Origin: Riptortus pedestris
Taxonomy: Eukaryota > Arthropoda > Insecta > Hemiptera > Alydidae
Reading direction: 5' to 3'
Assembly: GCA_019009955.1 (NCBI GenBank)
Contig: CM032233.1
Location: 125,073,501-125,137,500, forward strand
DNA: 64,000 nucleotides
Shown: in pieces, positions 1 through 10,730 of the stretch
Numbering within the stretch: the stretch's first letter is position 1
Layout of the letters: each line of letters begins with the position of its first letter
Notes under the pieces: model-generated
The model's database searches: none
What the model was told of the DNA's origin: nothing
What the model saw: only the letters and a program-made list of their open reading frames with translations
Program-made: the position numbers and the translations under genes

Positions 1-704
1 TAGATACGGACTTTTTTATTACTTTGTCGTAAAAGAAAAAAAAGGAAATATGACAAATTTCTCTCTGTTAGAGATGCATAGGATTTGTATGTGACCCCTT
101 TTGTTTATCTTACAAAATATCTATTTATAAATTATGTTCATGAAATTTTGTCGACAAAGAACAGTGATGTCGTATATCAATATCCATCAAATAAAATATT
201 TTTTTATGAAGCTTAGCAGAATTTTTTTAAAAATTTTATTGGAGTACAAGGGAGCCAAGTGTTGCCTATATAAGTTATTTTTTTCGAATATTGAATCATC
301 ATTAAAGGAACACACTTAAATGGAACCCAGTTAAAAAAACTTCATATCAATCATATTCAGTTAAAAAAAAATGAAAATTTCTTAAGCCCATTAGAATTCA
401 TGCTAAGGGTTGAGTTTGGGGTCTGGGGTCATCCATAACACAAATCCGTACATTAACTCGAATCTTAATAATAAATGGAAGATAGTCACCTTTTATAAAT
501 TGAGAAAATTTGGTAACATTTTATATTTAATTAACTTCTAGGTTAGCTTGAATAAAAAATTATATATGGAAAATGTTCAAGAGCCTATCATAATAATGGA
601 ACTACATAAAGGCTGAGAAATGATCACCAGTGAAGGGCAATTACTACAGGAAATATAAATGATTAAGGACTGAGTTATTCTTGGGATACAAATAAGAAAA
701 AAAA
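1..704. other. AT-rich DNA, no gene recognised
   Basis: Nothing in this stretch looks coding. The bases near position 5-15 resemble the outer left terminus (GACGGACTTTT) of a reverse-oriented TA-core element that would lie mostly upstream of the window. A-runs near 340-375 and 695-708 are simple sequence. Confidence 0.5.
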
Positions 705-1500
705 AAAAGTCCGTCACGCAGGGCCTGCGTAAACTAAGCAGATTTCCCACGTGAAGTCCAACAACAGAGAAATCTTCACACTAGTAACACTTAACACCGC
801 CGTGATTAAATACAAACTGTAATGAGAAATCTTTCAGTTAATTTTAATAAGCTCCCAACGGAAACGGCTTCTGAATTGTAAACAAACAGGTCTGTCAACC
901 ACTCAGAGCTGAACAAATAGTTAGACATATTCTTCACCGGAAAGAAAAACAATTACTGAAATATATCTGAATATAAAATATAAATTTTATTGCAAACTAT
1001 TAAGTATATCTAGTACTGTAATTTATAATGAATCAGAATAATCTTTGTCGCAATCACTTACATTTTAGTAGTCCAAGAACTAAAGAAGGGGGGGGGGTAT
1101 CAACAGAACGTATTTGCATATATCTCACAAAATAGAACCTTACACGAGTCTCTAACCAATTTCACGATAGCCGAAAAGTTACGGAAACGGCCGAACTAAC
1201 TTCGGGCGGAAACACAAACAGAACTGACAATAGCCGATCTCATCTCGTCCGTTATCATCACACACTTAATAAGAATGCAAATATCTCTGTTAATATTAAA
1301 AGTAGAAGACAAATAAATAACGATTGTTATAGTACAATTAATTTGCAATATGATTCATTCTATACACTTTTTCGATACAACGTATACTTAGAGAAATATT
1401 TCGAATTTTCGAAGTTTTCCACCTTTAGATCCCCCTCCCTCCCACTGGTCCGATTTCAGTTTAGTAACGAACAAATAAAAATTACGACCGCTAGAGCGTT

Positions 1501-1502
<2 letters not shown>

Positions 1503-1562
<60 letters not shown>
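1503..1562. repeat. (TA)n microsatellite core
   Basis: About 30 perfect TA units inside the element at 705-2238, directly abutting the 3' end of the inserted non-LTR relic. Confidence 0.95.
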
Positions 1563-1565
<3 letters not shown>

Positions 1566-2090
1566 AAATAACATGCTGCCCCCATTTTGAGAGTACCCGT
1601 TTGGCTCAGCCTCCTAATCATCCCATAGGTAAATTAAAAAAGTATTGCTTTTAAATGTTTTATACATATGCATACATTTTTTTTGTACGGAATTGAATCT
1701 GATTTAATTAAATTTTGAGCTGGTGAGTGACTAGTTTTCTGAGGACAGCTTATTTTGAGATTTATTTTATTTTATACAAATGATTGTTAATGATTCTGAT
1801 GCTTTTCTTTAAAACTGATGTTGACATTTGGCATATTTCTTCGGTCTTCAGTCCATATTCTTGGAGAAAGTCGGCCGTTTTTTTTTTTGGAATTACTCCT
1901 CTTGCCCCAAACAGCAATCCGTTTACGCTCCAATTTTGAACTTGGTATTTTTCTTTAAGATACCTACAGCAAGGTTCGTAAATCTTTTTTTTCTCTTGAT
2001 AAACTTCAATTGCTTGAGAATTTCCTGTTTCAAACCTTACTGTAGGATCTAGTATATGTCCTGATTTGCCCTTCTTATTAATTATAAGAA
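1563..2090 (-). pseudogene. Non-LTR retrotransposon 3' fragment with restriction-like endonuclease tail
   Basis: The minus-strand reading frame is open from about 2085 to a stop at 1762. It contains the segment HILDPTVRFE, then EKKKIYEPCCRYLKEKY, then GLLFGARGVIPK, and ends in a short helical tail. I recognise this order (DPTxRxE, EK..Y.P, KEKY, GARG) from the carboxy-terminal endonuclease region of repeat-encoded non-LTR proteins common in insects and other invertebrates. The amino-terminal reverse transcriptase is absent. About 200 bp of 3' untranslated sequence follow the stop and run straight into the (TA)n array at 1562. The left part of the open frame beyond 2090 is only antisense of the host element. 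Sure of retroelement origin; the exact clade (R2/CRE-like) is inferred. Confidence 0.6.
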
Positions 2091-2238
2091 TATATATATA
2101 ATTTTGAACGGGCCCCATTTTCGTCATCTCCTGGGTAGGATTGATGGACATTTGAAGAAAATTTTCGTAAATCGCGTCATGAGTCCGACCTCAATAGCTG
2201 ATATCCGGAAAACCTTCCTGCAGGGAAATGTGCTAAAA

Positions 2239-2685
2239 TTAAGTACTTATAGATTATCGGGAGGCCAGCCATTTAAAGACGATTATTATATTAAAAAAAA
2301 CACTTTATTATTTAAAATAACACTTCTAGAATTTATTTGAATGACAAGTTAGTTATAAGTTAGTGTTACCCCAAAATTGGGCGATGTCGCGGAGTAATAA
2401 AGCGATCGTCCCCGGCCGTCGTCTGCCACATGAACTCTGCAAGGTAGTCCAAGTAGTGTAATAATAAAGGATCACCAAGTGGTGTTAATAAACGATCACT
2501 CATTTTCAGAATGGCTGAATTATGAAAGAGAAGAAGAATTTATACAATAGAGAACATGTTAAATCCAAAATAACAACCCCAAAATGAATCAGCATTAAGA
2601 AAAGTCTTATGCGGTCTTTATTGCTGAGGGCAATGAATTGTTGTTCATTACTTTTTCTCAAATTTTACAAAAGTCAGATGTATCT
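2239..2685. other. Unassigned sequence
   Basis: No recognisable gene. A mildly GC-richer patch at 2360-2480 carries two similar phrases (AATAAAGCGATC and AATAAACGATCA) but no coding pattern. Confidence 0.4.
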
Positions 2686-2945
2686 TTTAGCAGATTTCCC
2701 ATTAGGGAAATTAGCAATGGGCTTCTATTCATAACGAAATATTTGAAATATTACTCCAAATCTCCATCCCATCCTACTTTGTAGGCGATGATCAAAATGA
2801 GGTGTGTTCAAATACATACAAACGTATTTGTCTGTTGTTAGTGGATTGTGTGATGGTTTACAAACTCGACATTTAAGAGTCTCGTGTAAAACGAAATATG
2901 AAGATATATAGCATCTGAAATGGGGGCAGGGGTTTATAGGGATCT
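2686..2945 (-). mobile_element. Diverged TA-core element, 3' part
   Basis: It begins TTTTAGCAGATTTCCC at 2686 and continues with the reverse complement of the 3' block. Remnants of the interior follow (TTGTCTGTTGTTAG, GTTTACAAACTCGACATTTAAG) and are lost near 2945. Confidence 0.7.
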
Positions 2946-3090
2946 CTTTATTTGTGCCTTACTCATCGTTAAGGTCACCATAAACTCCCTCCCTTACATA
3001 TCGTCCAAACATCACTATTAAGTAATTGTTCAGCTCTTTAACGGCTACATAAATATACCTTCTGTCTTCCTGTCTTACCTAGGAGACGAC

Positions 3091-3590
3091 AAATAGTCCG
3101 TCACGCAGGAGCTGCGTAAACTAACCAGCTCGTGAAGTTTTGCAATAGACAAATCTACATACTGGTAGCATTTAATACGACCGAAAATATTAAGAGAATA
3201 AATACAAACGGTAATGAGAAATCTTTCAGTCAACCTCTCAGGAGTGAACAGATAGATATAAAGTGGTGAAAGCTTCAAATAGAGTGGTTTATTATATAAT
3301 GAAGTATTTTTTATGTGACGTGAGAAGAAATGGGGATTTTCTCATGGCTGAAAACTGAAAAATGCAAATATCTCGGTCAAAATTTATAGTACATTTAATT
3401 TTATTAAGATTGGTTCTATACCATTTTTCGACCCGACATATACTAAAATTCTCCACCTCTAAACCCCTGGATTTTAGCGGTTAACGAACTTGATCTTTAG
3501 TTTTGCATGAAATACTTATATATCGAGTTTGGTAACGATCAGACAATAACGGCGACCGTTAGAGCGATAACAGATATATATATTTATATG
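3091..3590 (+). mobile_element. TA-core element, type B left end, truncated at core
   Basis: The left terminus AGTCCGTCACGCAG is followed by the type B block with an internal deletion. The conserved interior then runs to a very short TA core at 3574-3590. The 3' block is missing. Confidence 0.75.
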
Positions 3591-3765
3591 CCTGAAATCG
3601 GACATGGAATAGTGATGGTTTAGTGAGGGAGATTAGAAAATTCAAAATGACTCCGTTATTATGAGCCGGATAATAAAATGTTACAGAGCTTTTCTTGTTA
3701 AATCTTCCGCAATATTACCTCTATGCATTTTTCGGTACCTCCCCTCTTTCTACTCGTCGGTTTTT

Positions 3766-3862
3766 GTATAAATAGAGAATACTTGTGGGATGATATAACG
3801 AGTTTGTTATACCAGAACGTGGGAAATCTGCTTATTTTACGCAACCCTTGCGTGGTCTGCGG
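3766..3862 (-). mobile_element. TA-core element, type D left end fragment
   Basis: Reverse-oriented left end with the type D phrase TTATACCAG, then GGGAAATCTGCTTA and GCGTGG. The outermost terminus is lost. Confidence 0.55.
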
Positions 3863-3869
3863 GAAAAAC

Positions 3870-4586
3870 AAAAATATAATGCCCACCAAAACCCATCAAA
3901 CAGCCCTAACGAATAAACCCGTTAAAATCTGAACATTTTCGGGTTTGCAATACTTCCTTCCTTTCGTAGAAGGAAGTAAACAATGTGATTAACTCATTCC
4001 CAAATAAAATTTCGCATCTTATTATGTTATGTTAACATTTAATGGAAATAAATACAGTTCATTTGAGTTCATGGAGTGTTATGTAAATAAACGAGCTTGT
4101 GACTATCGGTGTATGTAGTCTTCTGGTATGGAGTTGTTGTAGGAGTGAAGGCTCCCTAGTGGGGGGCATTAGAGCCGTGGTGAGCACTTCCTTTTTATTC
4201 TATGTGTATATGAGTGCCGGCTATGGGATGGGAGAGGGTGTTGGCAGCTCTAGACTCGAGAATGAGATGGAAATGCGGGGCTGTTGATGGGGCCCCAGGG
4301 ACTCCAGTCTCCATCTACCCCAGCAGGACAATTCAACACACATTCTATACCTGCATTACACCCCCCACCCCCTCCCCACACCCCACACCCTTCACCCTCT
4401 CCCTTACCTACACCCAATTCACACTAATTTTAAAGTAACAAACTTGGGGTAGAAATCCATAATGAGCATTTACCGCCAAATGAGCACATATTCCACCTGC
4501 TGGTATGACAACCTATTGATCTATTCTCTACATGTATTATTTATATATAGACATCACATCAAAGGTGATTTGCCCTTTCCAAAGTC
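3870..4586. other. Unassigned sequence
   Basis: Contains a small inverted pair around 3957-3975 (CTTCCTTCCTTTCGTAGAAG region), a GC-richer patch at 4130-4320 and a C-rich patch at 4355-4420. No homology recognised. Confidence 0.4.
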
Positions 4587-5030
4587 AAAAGTCCGTCACG
4601 CAGGGGCTGCGTAAACGAAGCAGATTTCCCACGTGAAGTTATACAATAGAGAAATATCCATACGAGAGCCGTACAGTTACGGCAAAGGGCCGAACTAGCT
4701 TTTGGCGGGAAATTTCGTCGTACGTTATCGGCCCAAATTTATTAAAAATGCCAATATCTCGGTTAATATTCAAGATAGAGAATAAATGTATAAAACAACA
4801 TTTATAGTAAATTTAATTTGCAATAAGATTGAATCTATACACTTTTGTGATCCGACGTATGGTAACGGAGATATTTCGCATTTTCGAAAATCCCCCTCTC
4901 AACCCCCCCCCTGGTTCCACTGGTCCGATTTCAGCCATTAACGAACCTGATCTGTCTTTTTGCATAAAACGTTTAAGTATCGAGTTTGATAACGATCAAA
5001 TAAAAATTGCGACCCCTAGAGCGGTAACAG

Positions 5031-5096
<66 letters not shown>

Positions 5097-6113
5097 TAGC
5101 TCAGATACCCGGCTTTGCCCGGGAATTGATTTGAGACTGACTGGTGATGGTATTTTTTTGGCAAGGCTTTACTTTGCACAATATTTTGACATTTACCTAT
5201 CCCAGTGTTTAGGGTTAATACCCGTTGTTGGCATTTGTTAATAATAAAATTAATTATTTATGTAAGTCTTCACTGTCCTCCAAATTGTCATATTTCCCGT
5301 CTCTTATGCATAGATTTCAGTTATTAAGGACAAAATATTAACATAGATTTGAATTAATTTTTCCAGGTGAGGTACCTAATAGTTCAAATTGGAATGAATT
5401 GTTGAGCATATCAATATTTCTAAGCAAATTACTTGCACCACACATTATTCCTGGAGAAATGTATAAAACAAAATTTAATCTAAATAACAAAGTAAACAAC
5501 CTTTGTTATGTGCATGTTTGTCGAAAAGCAAATAGACAATGAAATATCGCGAATTTTTATTTCACGCCTCCCTAATTACCCCCACTACCGTTGTAAACTA
5601 AAAATTTTAATATAGCTTATAATCATGGAAGAATTAATGCTAATTGACATACCGAGTTTTTTTTAAGTTCGGTTTAATCGTTAGCGCCCAATGAAATAGT
5701 TGACTCCCGCTTTAGTTTATAGTGTATATCTCGTTTATACTTTGTTAAAAGACAAAAATGAATACGACAAAAGTTACTCTAAATAACAAAATAACAACTT
5801 TTGTTATGTTCATATTTTCCGAAAAACGAATAGAAAACGAAATACCGCTATTTTTAAATTCAGGCCTCCCTTATAACTCCCGCTCCTGTTCGTCTCAGAG
5901 GATATTAATATAGCTTAAAGTCTAAGTTGGGTTAGTAGTAATATACATACCAAGTTTCATAAAATTTGGTTCAGCCGTTTATGCGTGAAAAGGTAACAAA
6001 CAAACAAACACACACGAAAGAAACAAAATGCAGTTATGGTGTCTATGACATGTGAAACGAAAAGTTATCGTGAAAATTCACAAAAAAAATCAATGTACAG
6101 ACAGAGGTTACAA

Positions 6114-6185
<72 letters not shown>

Positions 6186-6311
6186 CTTTGAACGGACCTC
6201 ATTTTCGTCATCTCCTGGGTAGGATCGATAGACATTTGAAGAAAATTTTCGAAAATCGCGTCATGATTACGAGCTCAATAGCTGATTTCCCGTAAGGGAA
6301 ATCTGCTAAAA
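4587..6311 (+). mobile_element. TA-core element, type A, carrying a nested Helitron
   Basis: Complete at both ends: AAAAGTCCGTCACGCAG at 4587 and CTGCTAAAA at 6311. The TA core is split into two arrays (5035-5095 and 6122-6184) by a Helitron inserted on the opposite strand. The terminal palindrome carries one substitution (TTTCCCGTAAGGGAAA). Confidence 0.9.
5096..6121 (-). mobile_element. Canonical non-autonomous Helitron nested in a TA core
   Basis: Read on the minus strand, the 3' end is a GC hairpin (CCCGG...CCGGG), a 12-nt spacer and CTAG at 5099-5096, followed by T. This is the standard Helitron 3' end. The 5' part (near 6010-6121) carries the GTTTGTTTGTTTG run and ACCTCTGTCTG, matching the complete copy at 44132-45211. 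The interior has two ~300-bp internal units. No Rep/helicase coding is visible. Confidence 0.8.
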
Positions 6312-6708
6312 TTGTACAAAGCTAAATAACAAAAGTAAAATACATAAGATATAACAACAAGTAACAATAACAAATACCAATAAACAATCACAAATAACAA
6401 AATTGAAATAGATAAACATTTTAAAAGTAATCATAAAAAAAAAAAAAATATGATGATGAACATAGTAGATGATCAATGGGCAACGAATGGCCGAAAATGG
6501 CACTTTTGCAAGTGATTGTCGTAATTTCCTCCTTCAGGGTAAACATATACATGTGTACAAGCGTATAATATATATATATATTTGAGAAGAAGTGTATATA
6601 CAACAACAATTAAAGAACATCGATTTCGCAAGAAGATCGGTTGTGCTACATAAAAGTTTGCAAGCCGTCGCTAAGAAACTTACGAATTTCAGTTTAAACA
6701 CTTCCTCA
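6312..6708. other. Unassigned AT-rich sequence
   Basis: A-rich in AACAA-type words at 6325-6410, a short TA run at 6568-6582. Nothing coding recognised. Confidence 0.4.
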
Positions 6709-7578
6709 TTTTAGCACATTTACCCTAAGACGAATCAGCTGTTGAGATCGTACTCATGACGTGGTTTTCGAAATATTTCTCCAAATGTACATCGATGCTA
6801 CCCAGGAGATGACGAAAATGTGATCCGTTCAAAATTATATATATATGGTCACAATTTGTGTTTGATCGTTACCTAACTCGACGTACAAGCGTTTCGTGCA
6901 AAACTAAAGAACAAGTTCGTTAAGGGCTAAAATCTGACAAAGTGAGGGCGATTTAGAGGGGAGAATTTTGAAATTTCGAAATATCTCCGTTACTATACGT
7001 CAGATCGAAAAATGGTATAGGTACAATCTTATTGCAAATTAAATTTAATATAATATTGTTATACACATTTATTCTCTACCTTGAATATTAATCTAAATAT
7101 TTGCATTTTTCAGCCTTCAGCAAACCCCCACTTCTGCTCATGCTACATAAGAAATACTCTGAAATTATAATAAGCCACATTATTCGAAGCTCAAATACCA
7201 GATATTGTTTTCAAGAGATCTTTATTATACGAAATACATGCAAATATGTTCTTGTGACCCCCCCCCCCTCTCCCGTCTTAATTTCTTGGACTACTAAAAT
7301 TTGATCGATTCAAATTATAATTATTATGATTCTTTATAAATTACAGCACTAGATATAGTAAATAGTTTTTAAAAGCTAATATGTTATATTCTGATATATT
7401 TCAGTAATTGTTTTGCCTTCCGTTGAGAAGTTAGCCTGTTTGTTTACATTTCAGACGCTTCCTTCAGACAGTGGTTTATTTATTATCCTATTCTGTTACC
7501 AGAATGTAGATTTATCTATTGTCAAACTTCACGAGGGAAATCTGCTTAGTTTACGCAGCCCCTGGGTGAAGGACTTTT
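6709..7578 (-). mobile_element. TA-core element, type B, near complete
   Basis: It runs from TTTTAGCACATTTACCC at 6709 to GGACTTTT at 7578. The TA core is reduced to about 6 units (6836-6847), so this copy shows the family without an expanded microsatellite. Confidence 0.85.
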
Positions 7579-7679
7579 ACAATAGTACCAAATGTACCTT
7601 TCCAGATTAATGCAGTCCGTTAAATGAAAGTTGTAATCCCTTCGGCCATCAAACAATATTTGTATAATACACAATTGAA

Positions 7680-7930
7680 TTTTCGAATCCCTCCTTATTC
7701 GTTGTCCAATTTCAGCTATTAGTGAATACGAACTTAAGTGCTGCATGCAACTGTTAAACATCGAGTATTTAATAGAACAAATAAACATTTTCTATTTAAG
7801 ACGGTGATATCTTCACTGTTGAAGTCATCGCACAACGCATTTACATGTATTTCACACAGTAATAGTTCAATGAGAATAATAAATGGCATTTAAGCTTCGA
7901 ATGAAGTGGTGTGTGATTGAATAGCTCATT
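7680..7930 (+). mobile_element. Diverged TA-core element interior
   Basis: Weak matches to the interior (CCAATTTCAGCTATTAGTGA, CATCGAGTATTTAATAGA) and to the type B/C segment (AGTTCAATGAGAATAATAAA, GGCATTTAAGCTTCGAAT). No termini. Confidence 0.5.
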
Positions 7931-8601
7931 TTTAATATGACCACCCTCATGAGTGTGTATTTACTTCGGCTTTAAAACAAATAAGCTAAATAATCGTGAG
8001 TATCTTTCTTAATATCGGGGTTAATAAAAACATGTAAAGAACGAATTGTTGTAAAATATATTTTCCGGTCCTAAAATTGGATTTATGAAGTCCATTGTGT
8101 TTACTTTCGATCAGTGATCTATGAGAGAATGGTCAAATTTTAGGAACATTTATTTACCTAATGAATTTTGAAATCATGCGCTATATTATGATATTCCGTT
8201 AACAGTAGTGAGTGAAAAATATATACTTTATTTTTATTCTTACAATGATTGCATTTCGCGACTGGAGCGATTTAGGAACGAATCAGTTAAATTCCTATAA
8301 TCACTTCAATATATTTACGTAAGTATGATCATTTCTGCAAATATTTTCAGTATTGCCCTATATTTTAATTTTTCGAAAACGTTGTTATGTTTCAAGTAAT
8401 AAAAGCGGTCTGTATACGGACAAGTAGTAATTTAGTCAAAGTGTATGGTAGGTCTATGTGAGTCCTTAGGTAGCAGTCAGTTAGTATATGTTTTATAGTA
8501 AGACTAAAGTTAGTGTTGGCAGTAGGGTTCCTCTTCTCCAGTAAGTGTGAGTCAGTCTTGAATGGCCAGTTCTTAACCTCGTTAAAACTACTTATTTTTT
8601 T
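7931..8601. other. Unassigned sequence
   Basis: No coding or repeat signature recognised beyond general AT richness. Confidence 0.4.
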
Positions 8602-8880
8602 CTAATTAGCCTTATTTGAGGAAGGCCATTCACGAAGTATATGTTCAAGTTCTCGAAGTTTGTTGTCAGTTGTGGCAAACCAAGATTTCTGCCATGAATT
8701 GAGTATCATATGTTTTGCTTGGGCTTGAATATCTTGGTGTGTACAATATGTGTTGTCGTGAGTTCTTTTTTGAGTAGCTGATTTGGCGAGTTCGTCTACT
8801 TGTGTGCTTTGTCTAATGTTTGTATGTCCGGATAACCAGTACATTGTAATTCTTTCGTTTAATGTCTGGATTTCGGATGT
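8602..8880 (-). pseudogene. RNase H domain fragment of an I/jockey-like non-LTR retrotransposon
   Basis: On the minus strand a frame reads ITMYWLSGHTNIRQSTQ then VDELAKSATQ, which is the carboxy half of a retroelement RNase H domain. The known pattern is W..GH.gi.gNe.aDelAk; here the GNE position reads RQST, so the copy is altered. After the domain comes the helical segment SWQKSW...NKLRELE seen after RNase H in I-clade elements, then a stop at 8602. The reverse transcriptase and the amino-terminal half of RNase H (with the DGS motif) are not present in the neighbouring bases. The relic abuts the (TA)n array at 8938. Confidence 0.7.
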
Positions 8881-8935
8881 ACGAGATAAGTGGATGTGAA
8901 CTATATATGTTTTTTAATGAATGTAATGAGCTAAG

Positions 8936-8937
<2 letters not shown>

Positions 8938-8997
<60 letters not shown>
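8938..8997. repeat. (TA)n microsatellite
   Basis: About 29 TA units not flanked by recognisable TA-core element halves. It sits next to the RNase H relic. Confidence 0.95.
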
Positions 8998-8999
<2 letters not shown>

Positions 9000-9489
9000 A
9001 GAATAATGTTAAATACATTTCAACCATTATTACTTTCACTCCCAACTCCGTGTAATATAGTTAGCTAATTACTTCCGCCATCCGTCACCATGTCATATTT
9101 CTCTCAAATTACGAGAATACCTGGCCAGAATTTTATCATATTTCTTCCTCCAATGCTAAGAAGATGAAATCGTCTTTTTTTATATTTTATGAAAAACTGT
9201 ATTTATTTGTACATTTGGAAGTGTATAAATACGTCAGTATTCGCCTAATAGCCATTTACAACATAGGCTGCATAATAATTCGAATTTTCAATTAAGAGTG
9301 GGAGTCCCTTCGACATCAGAACATCCGTCAACACCATTGATAACGTTGGTTGTATCTAGAAAATGATTCACAAGTTTCAGGGCTTCAAGCTCAGCTGTAC
9401 ATATGATTGTCTCATCTGACAGGTTTTTTGAAAATTAGCCGGGCCAACAATTTCACTTGCCCCGTGGAACACGTTAAAAATTAAATGCC

Positions 9490-9665
9490 AATAATTAAAA
9501 ACAACTTTTTATTTATTATTTAATATTAAATAAACGCCTTAGAAACAAAAAGTAAAAAACAAAAAAAAAATCCAGAGAAAAACTAGTCGCTCCGGGGAGA
9601 TTCGATCTCGAGATCTTGTTGTTACAAAAGAAGACACTACCACTGAGCCACCTATTCCCTTTGAA
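9490..9665 (-). mobile_element. tRNA-derived SINE or tRNA pseudogene
   Basis: Minus strand from about 9662: an A-box-like GGTGGCTCAGTGGTAG, then 30 nt on a B-box-like GATCGAATCTCC. The spacing fits a tRNA-derived RNA polymerase III promoter. The T-arm is followed by CCGGAGCGA and then an A/T-rich body reaching a T-run, consistent with a SINE head plus tail. The acceptor stem does not pair convincingly, so it is not called a functional tRNA. Confidence 0.5.
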
Positions 9666-9828
9666 ATACTTACCTTAACAAAACCCCCAACACTTTCGGG
9701 CAATCATTAGCATTTTTTTTTTAGTGCGTTCTCTGGCTTTAACAGAATTTGTTTATCATTAGGAACTACACTCTGAAAACGTTTCGTTCAAATCGGTGGT
9801 GGGAAGGCCGTACACTCCCCTTGTTAGA

Positions 9829-9910
9829 TGAAATAGAGAATACATGGCAATATAGGGACACTAGTGTGTTATACCATTGGGAAATTTGCTTAGTTTAGGC
9901 AGCCGCTGCT
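9829..9910 (-). mobile_element. Diverged TA-core element left end, type D
   Basis: The type D phrase GTGTTATACCA is followed by GGGAAATTTGCTTAG and AGGCAGCCGCTGC. The outermost terminus is lost. Confidence 0.5.
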
Positions 9911-9994
9911 AATATGGAGGGTAGAAATATACCAGCCAGCGAATCGTACCAGCTAAAACATCAGGGTTTAATAATATATATATAGAATAGTTAA

Positions 9995-10294
9995 GACGCT
10001 TCAAAGAACTGTAAACAATTTGCTAAGGATAAAATAATAAGAACTCTAAAGTCCTTTCAAGTAAAGAGCGCTGCTTATATTGCTCTTTCTCTAAATGTAG
10101 ACGGTCCTTGTGCAAATGGAGTTATTCCTCGTCTAGAGAGCTTCCCATTCTCTATAGATATATTTCTTTCAAAGAATTCCCTTTCTTTTGTATTTTTTCA
10201 AGGCATGTATGTGATTATCAAAGAAAATAAAGGAATAGTAAATATGGTGTTATTGTTATTAGAGCCAATGACATTTATTTATTCCGAATTTTAG
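9995..10294 (+). other. Open frame of about 100 codons, unknown, no start seen
   Basis: One plus-strand frame is open from 9995 to a stop at 10292. It includes the protein-like, non-repetitive segments KSFQVKSAAYIALSLNVDGP and ANGVIPRLESFPFSIDIF. No ATG opens the frame, and the last codons run into the start of a TA-core element at 10289. It could be a fragment of an unrecognised transposon protein or chance. I do not recognise the family. Confidence 0.25.
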
Positions 10295-10423
10295 CAGATT
10301 TCCCTTAAGGGAAATCAGCTATTGAGGTCGTACTCATGATGCGATTTTCGAAAAATTTCTTCAAATGTCCTTCGATCCTACCCAGGAGATGACGAAAATG
10401 AGGTCCCTGCGTGGCGGACTTTC
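10289..10423 (-). mobile_element. TA-core element reduced to its two ends
   Basis: The 3' block (TTTTAGCAGATTTCCC...AAAATGAGGTCC) is joined directly to CTGCGTGGCGGACTTT, the outer part of the left end. The whole interior and TA core are gone, leaving 135 bp. Confidence 0.8.
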
Positions 10424-10657
10424 TGTTTTTCCATTTGGTAATTGACATTTAATTAAGCACTTATCACATCTGTAATATATGGTAAAACATGTGCAACATT
10501 TAGAGTCATTTTCAACAAATTCACTATATTCGAAATGAAAATTATTTAACAACTATTAAAGATGGAGTTGTAAACAATTTAACAAGAATATTCACTCCAA
10601 AATTTAATAAATATCTGTATTTAACAAAGTTTTAGGGACCTAGTGGAGTGTGTCATG

Positions 10658-10684
10658 TGGGGGAGAGAGATAGAGGGGGGGGGG

Positions 10685-10730
<46 letters not shown>

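Larger units (their letters stand above)
705..2238 (+). mobile_element. TA-core Helitron-like element, type B/A, interrupted in its TA core
   Basis: The left terminus AAAAGTCCGTCACGCAG starts at 705, followed by AGCAGATTTCCC, the type B block, the A-like segment and the conserved interior up to the TA core (1503-1562). The 3' block (CATTTTCGTCATCTCCTGGG onward) resumes at about 2096 and ends GTGCTAAAA at 2238. The 530 bp between are foreign: a non-LTR relic. The terminal palindrome is degraded in this copy. Confidence 0.85.
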
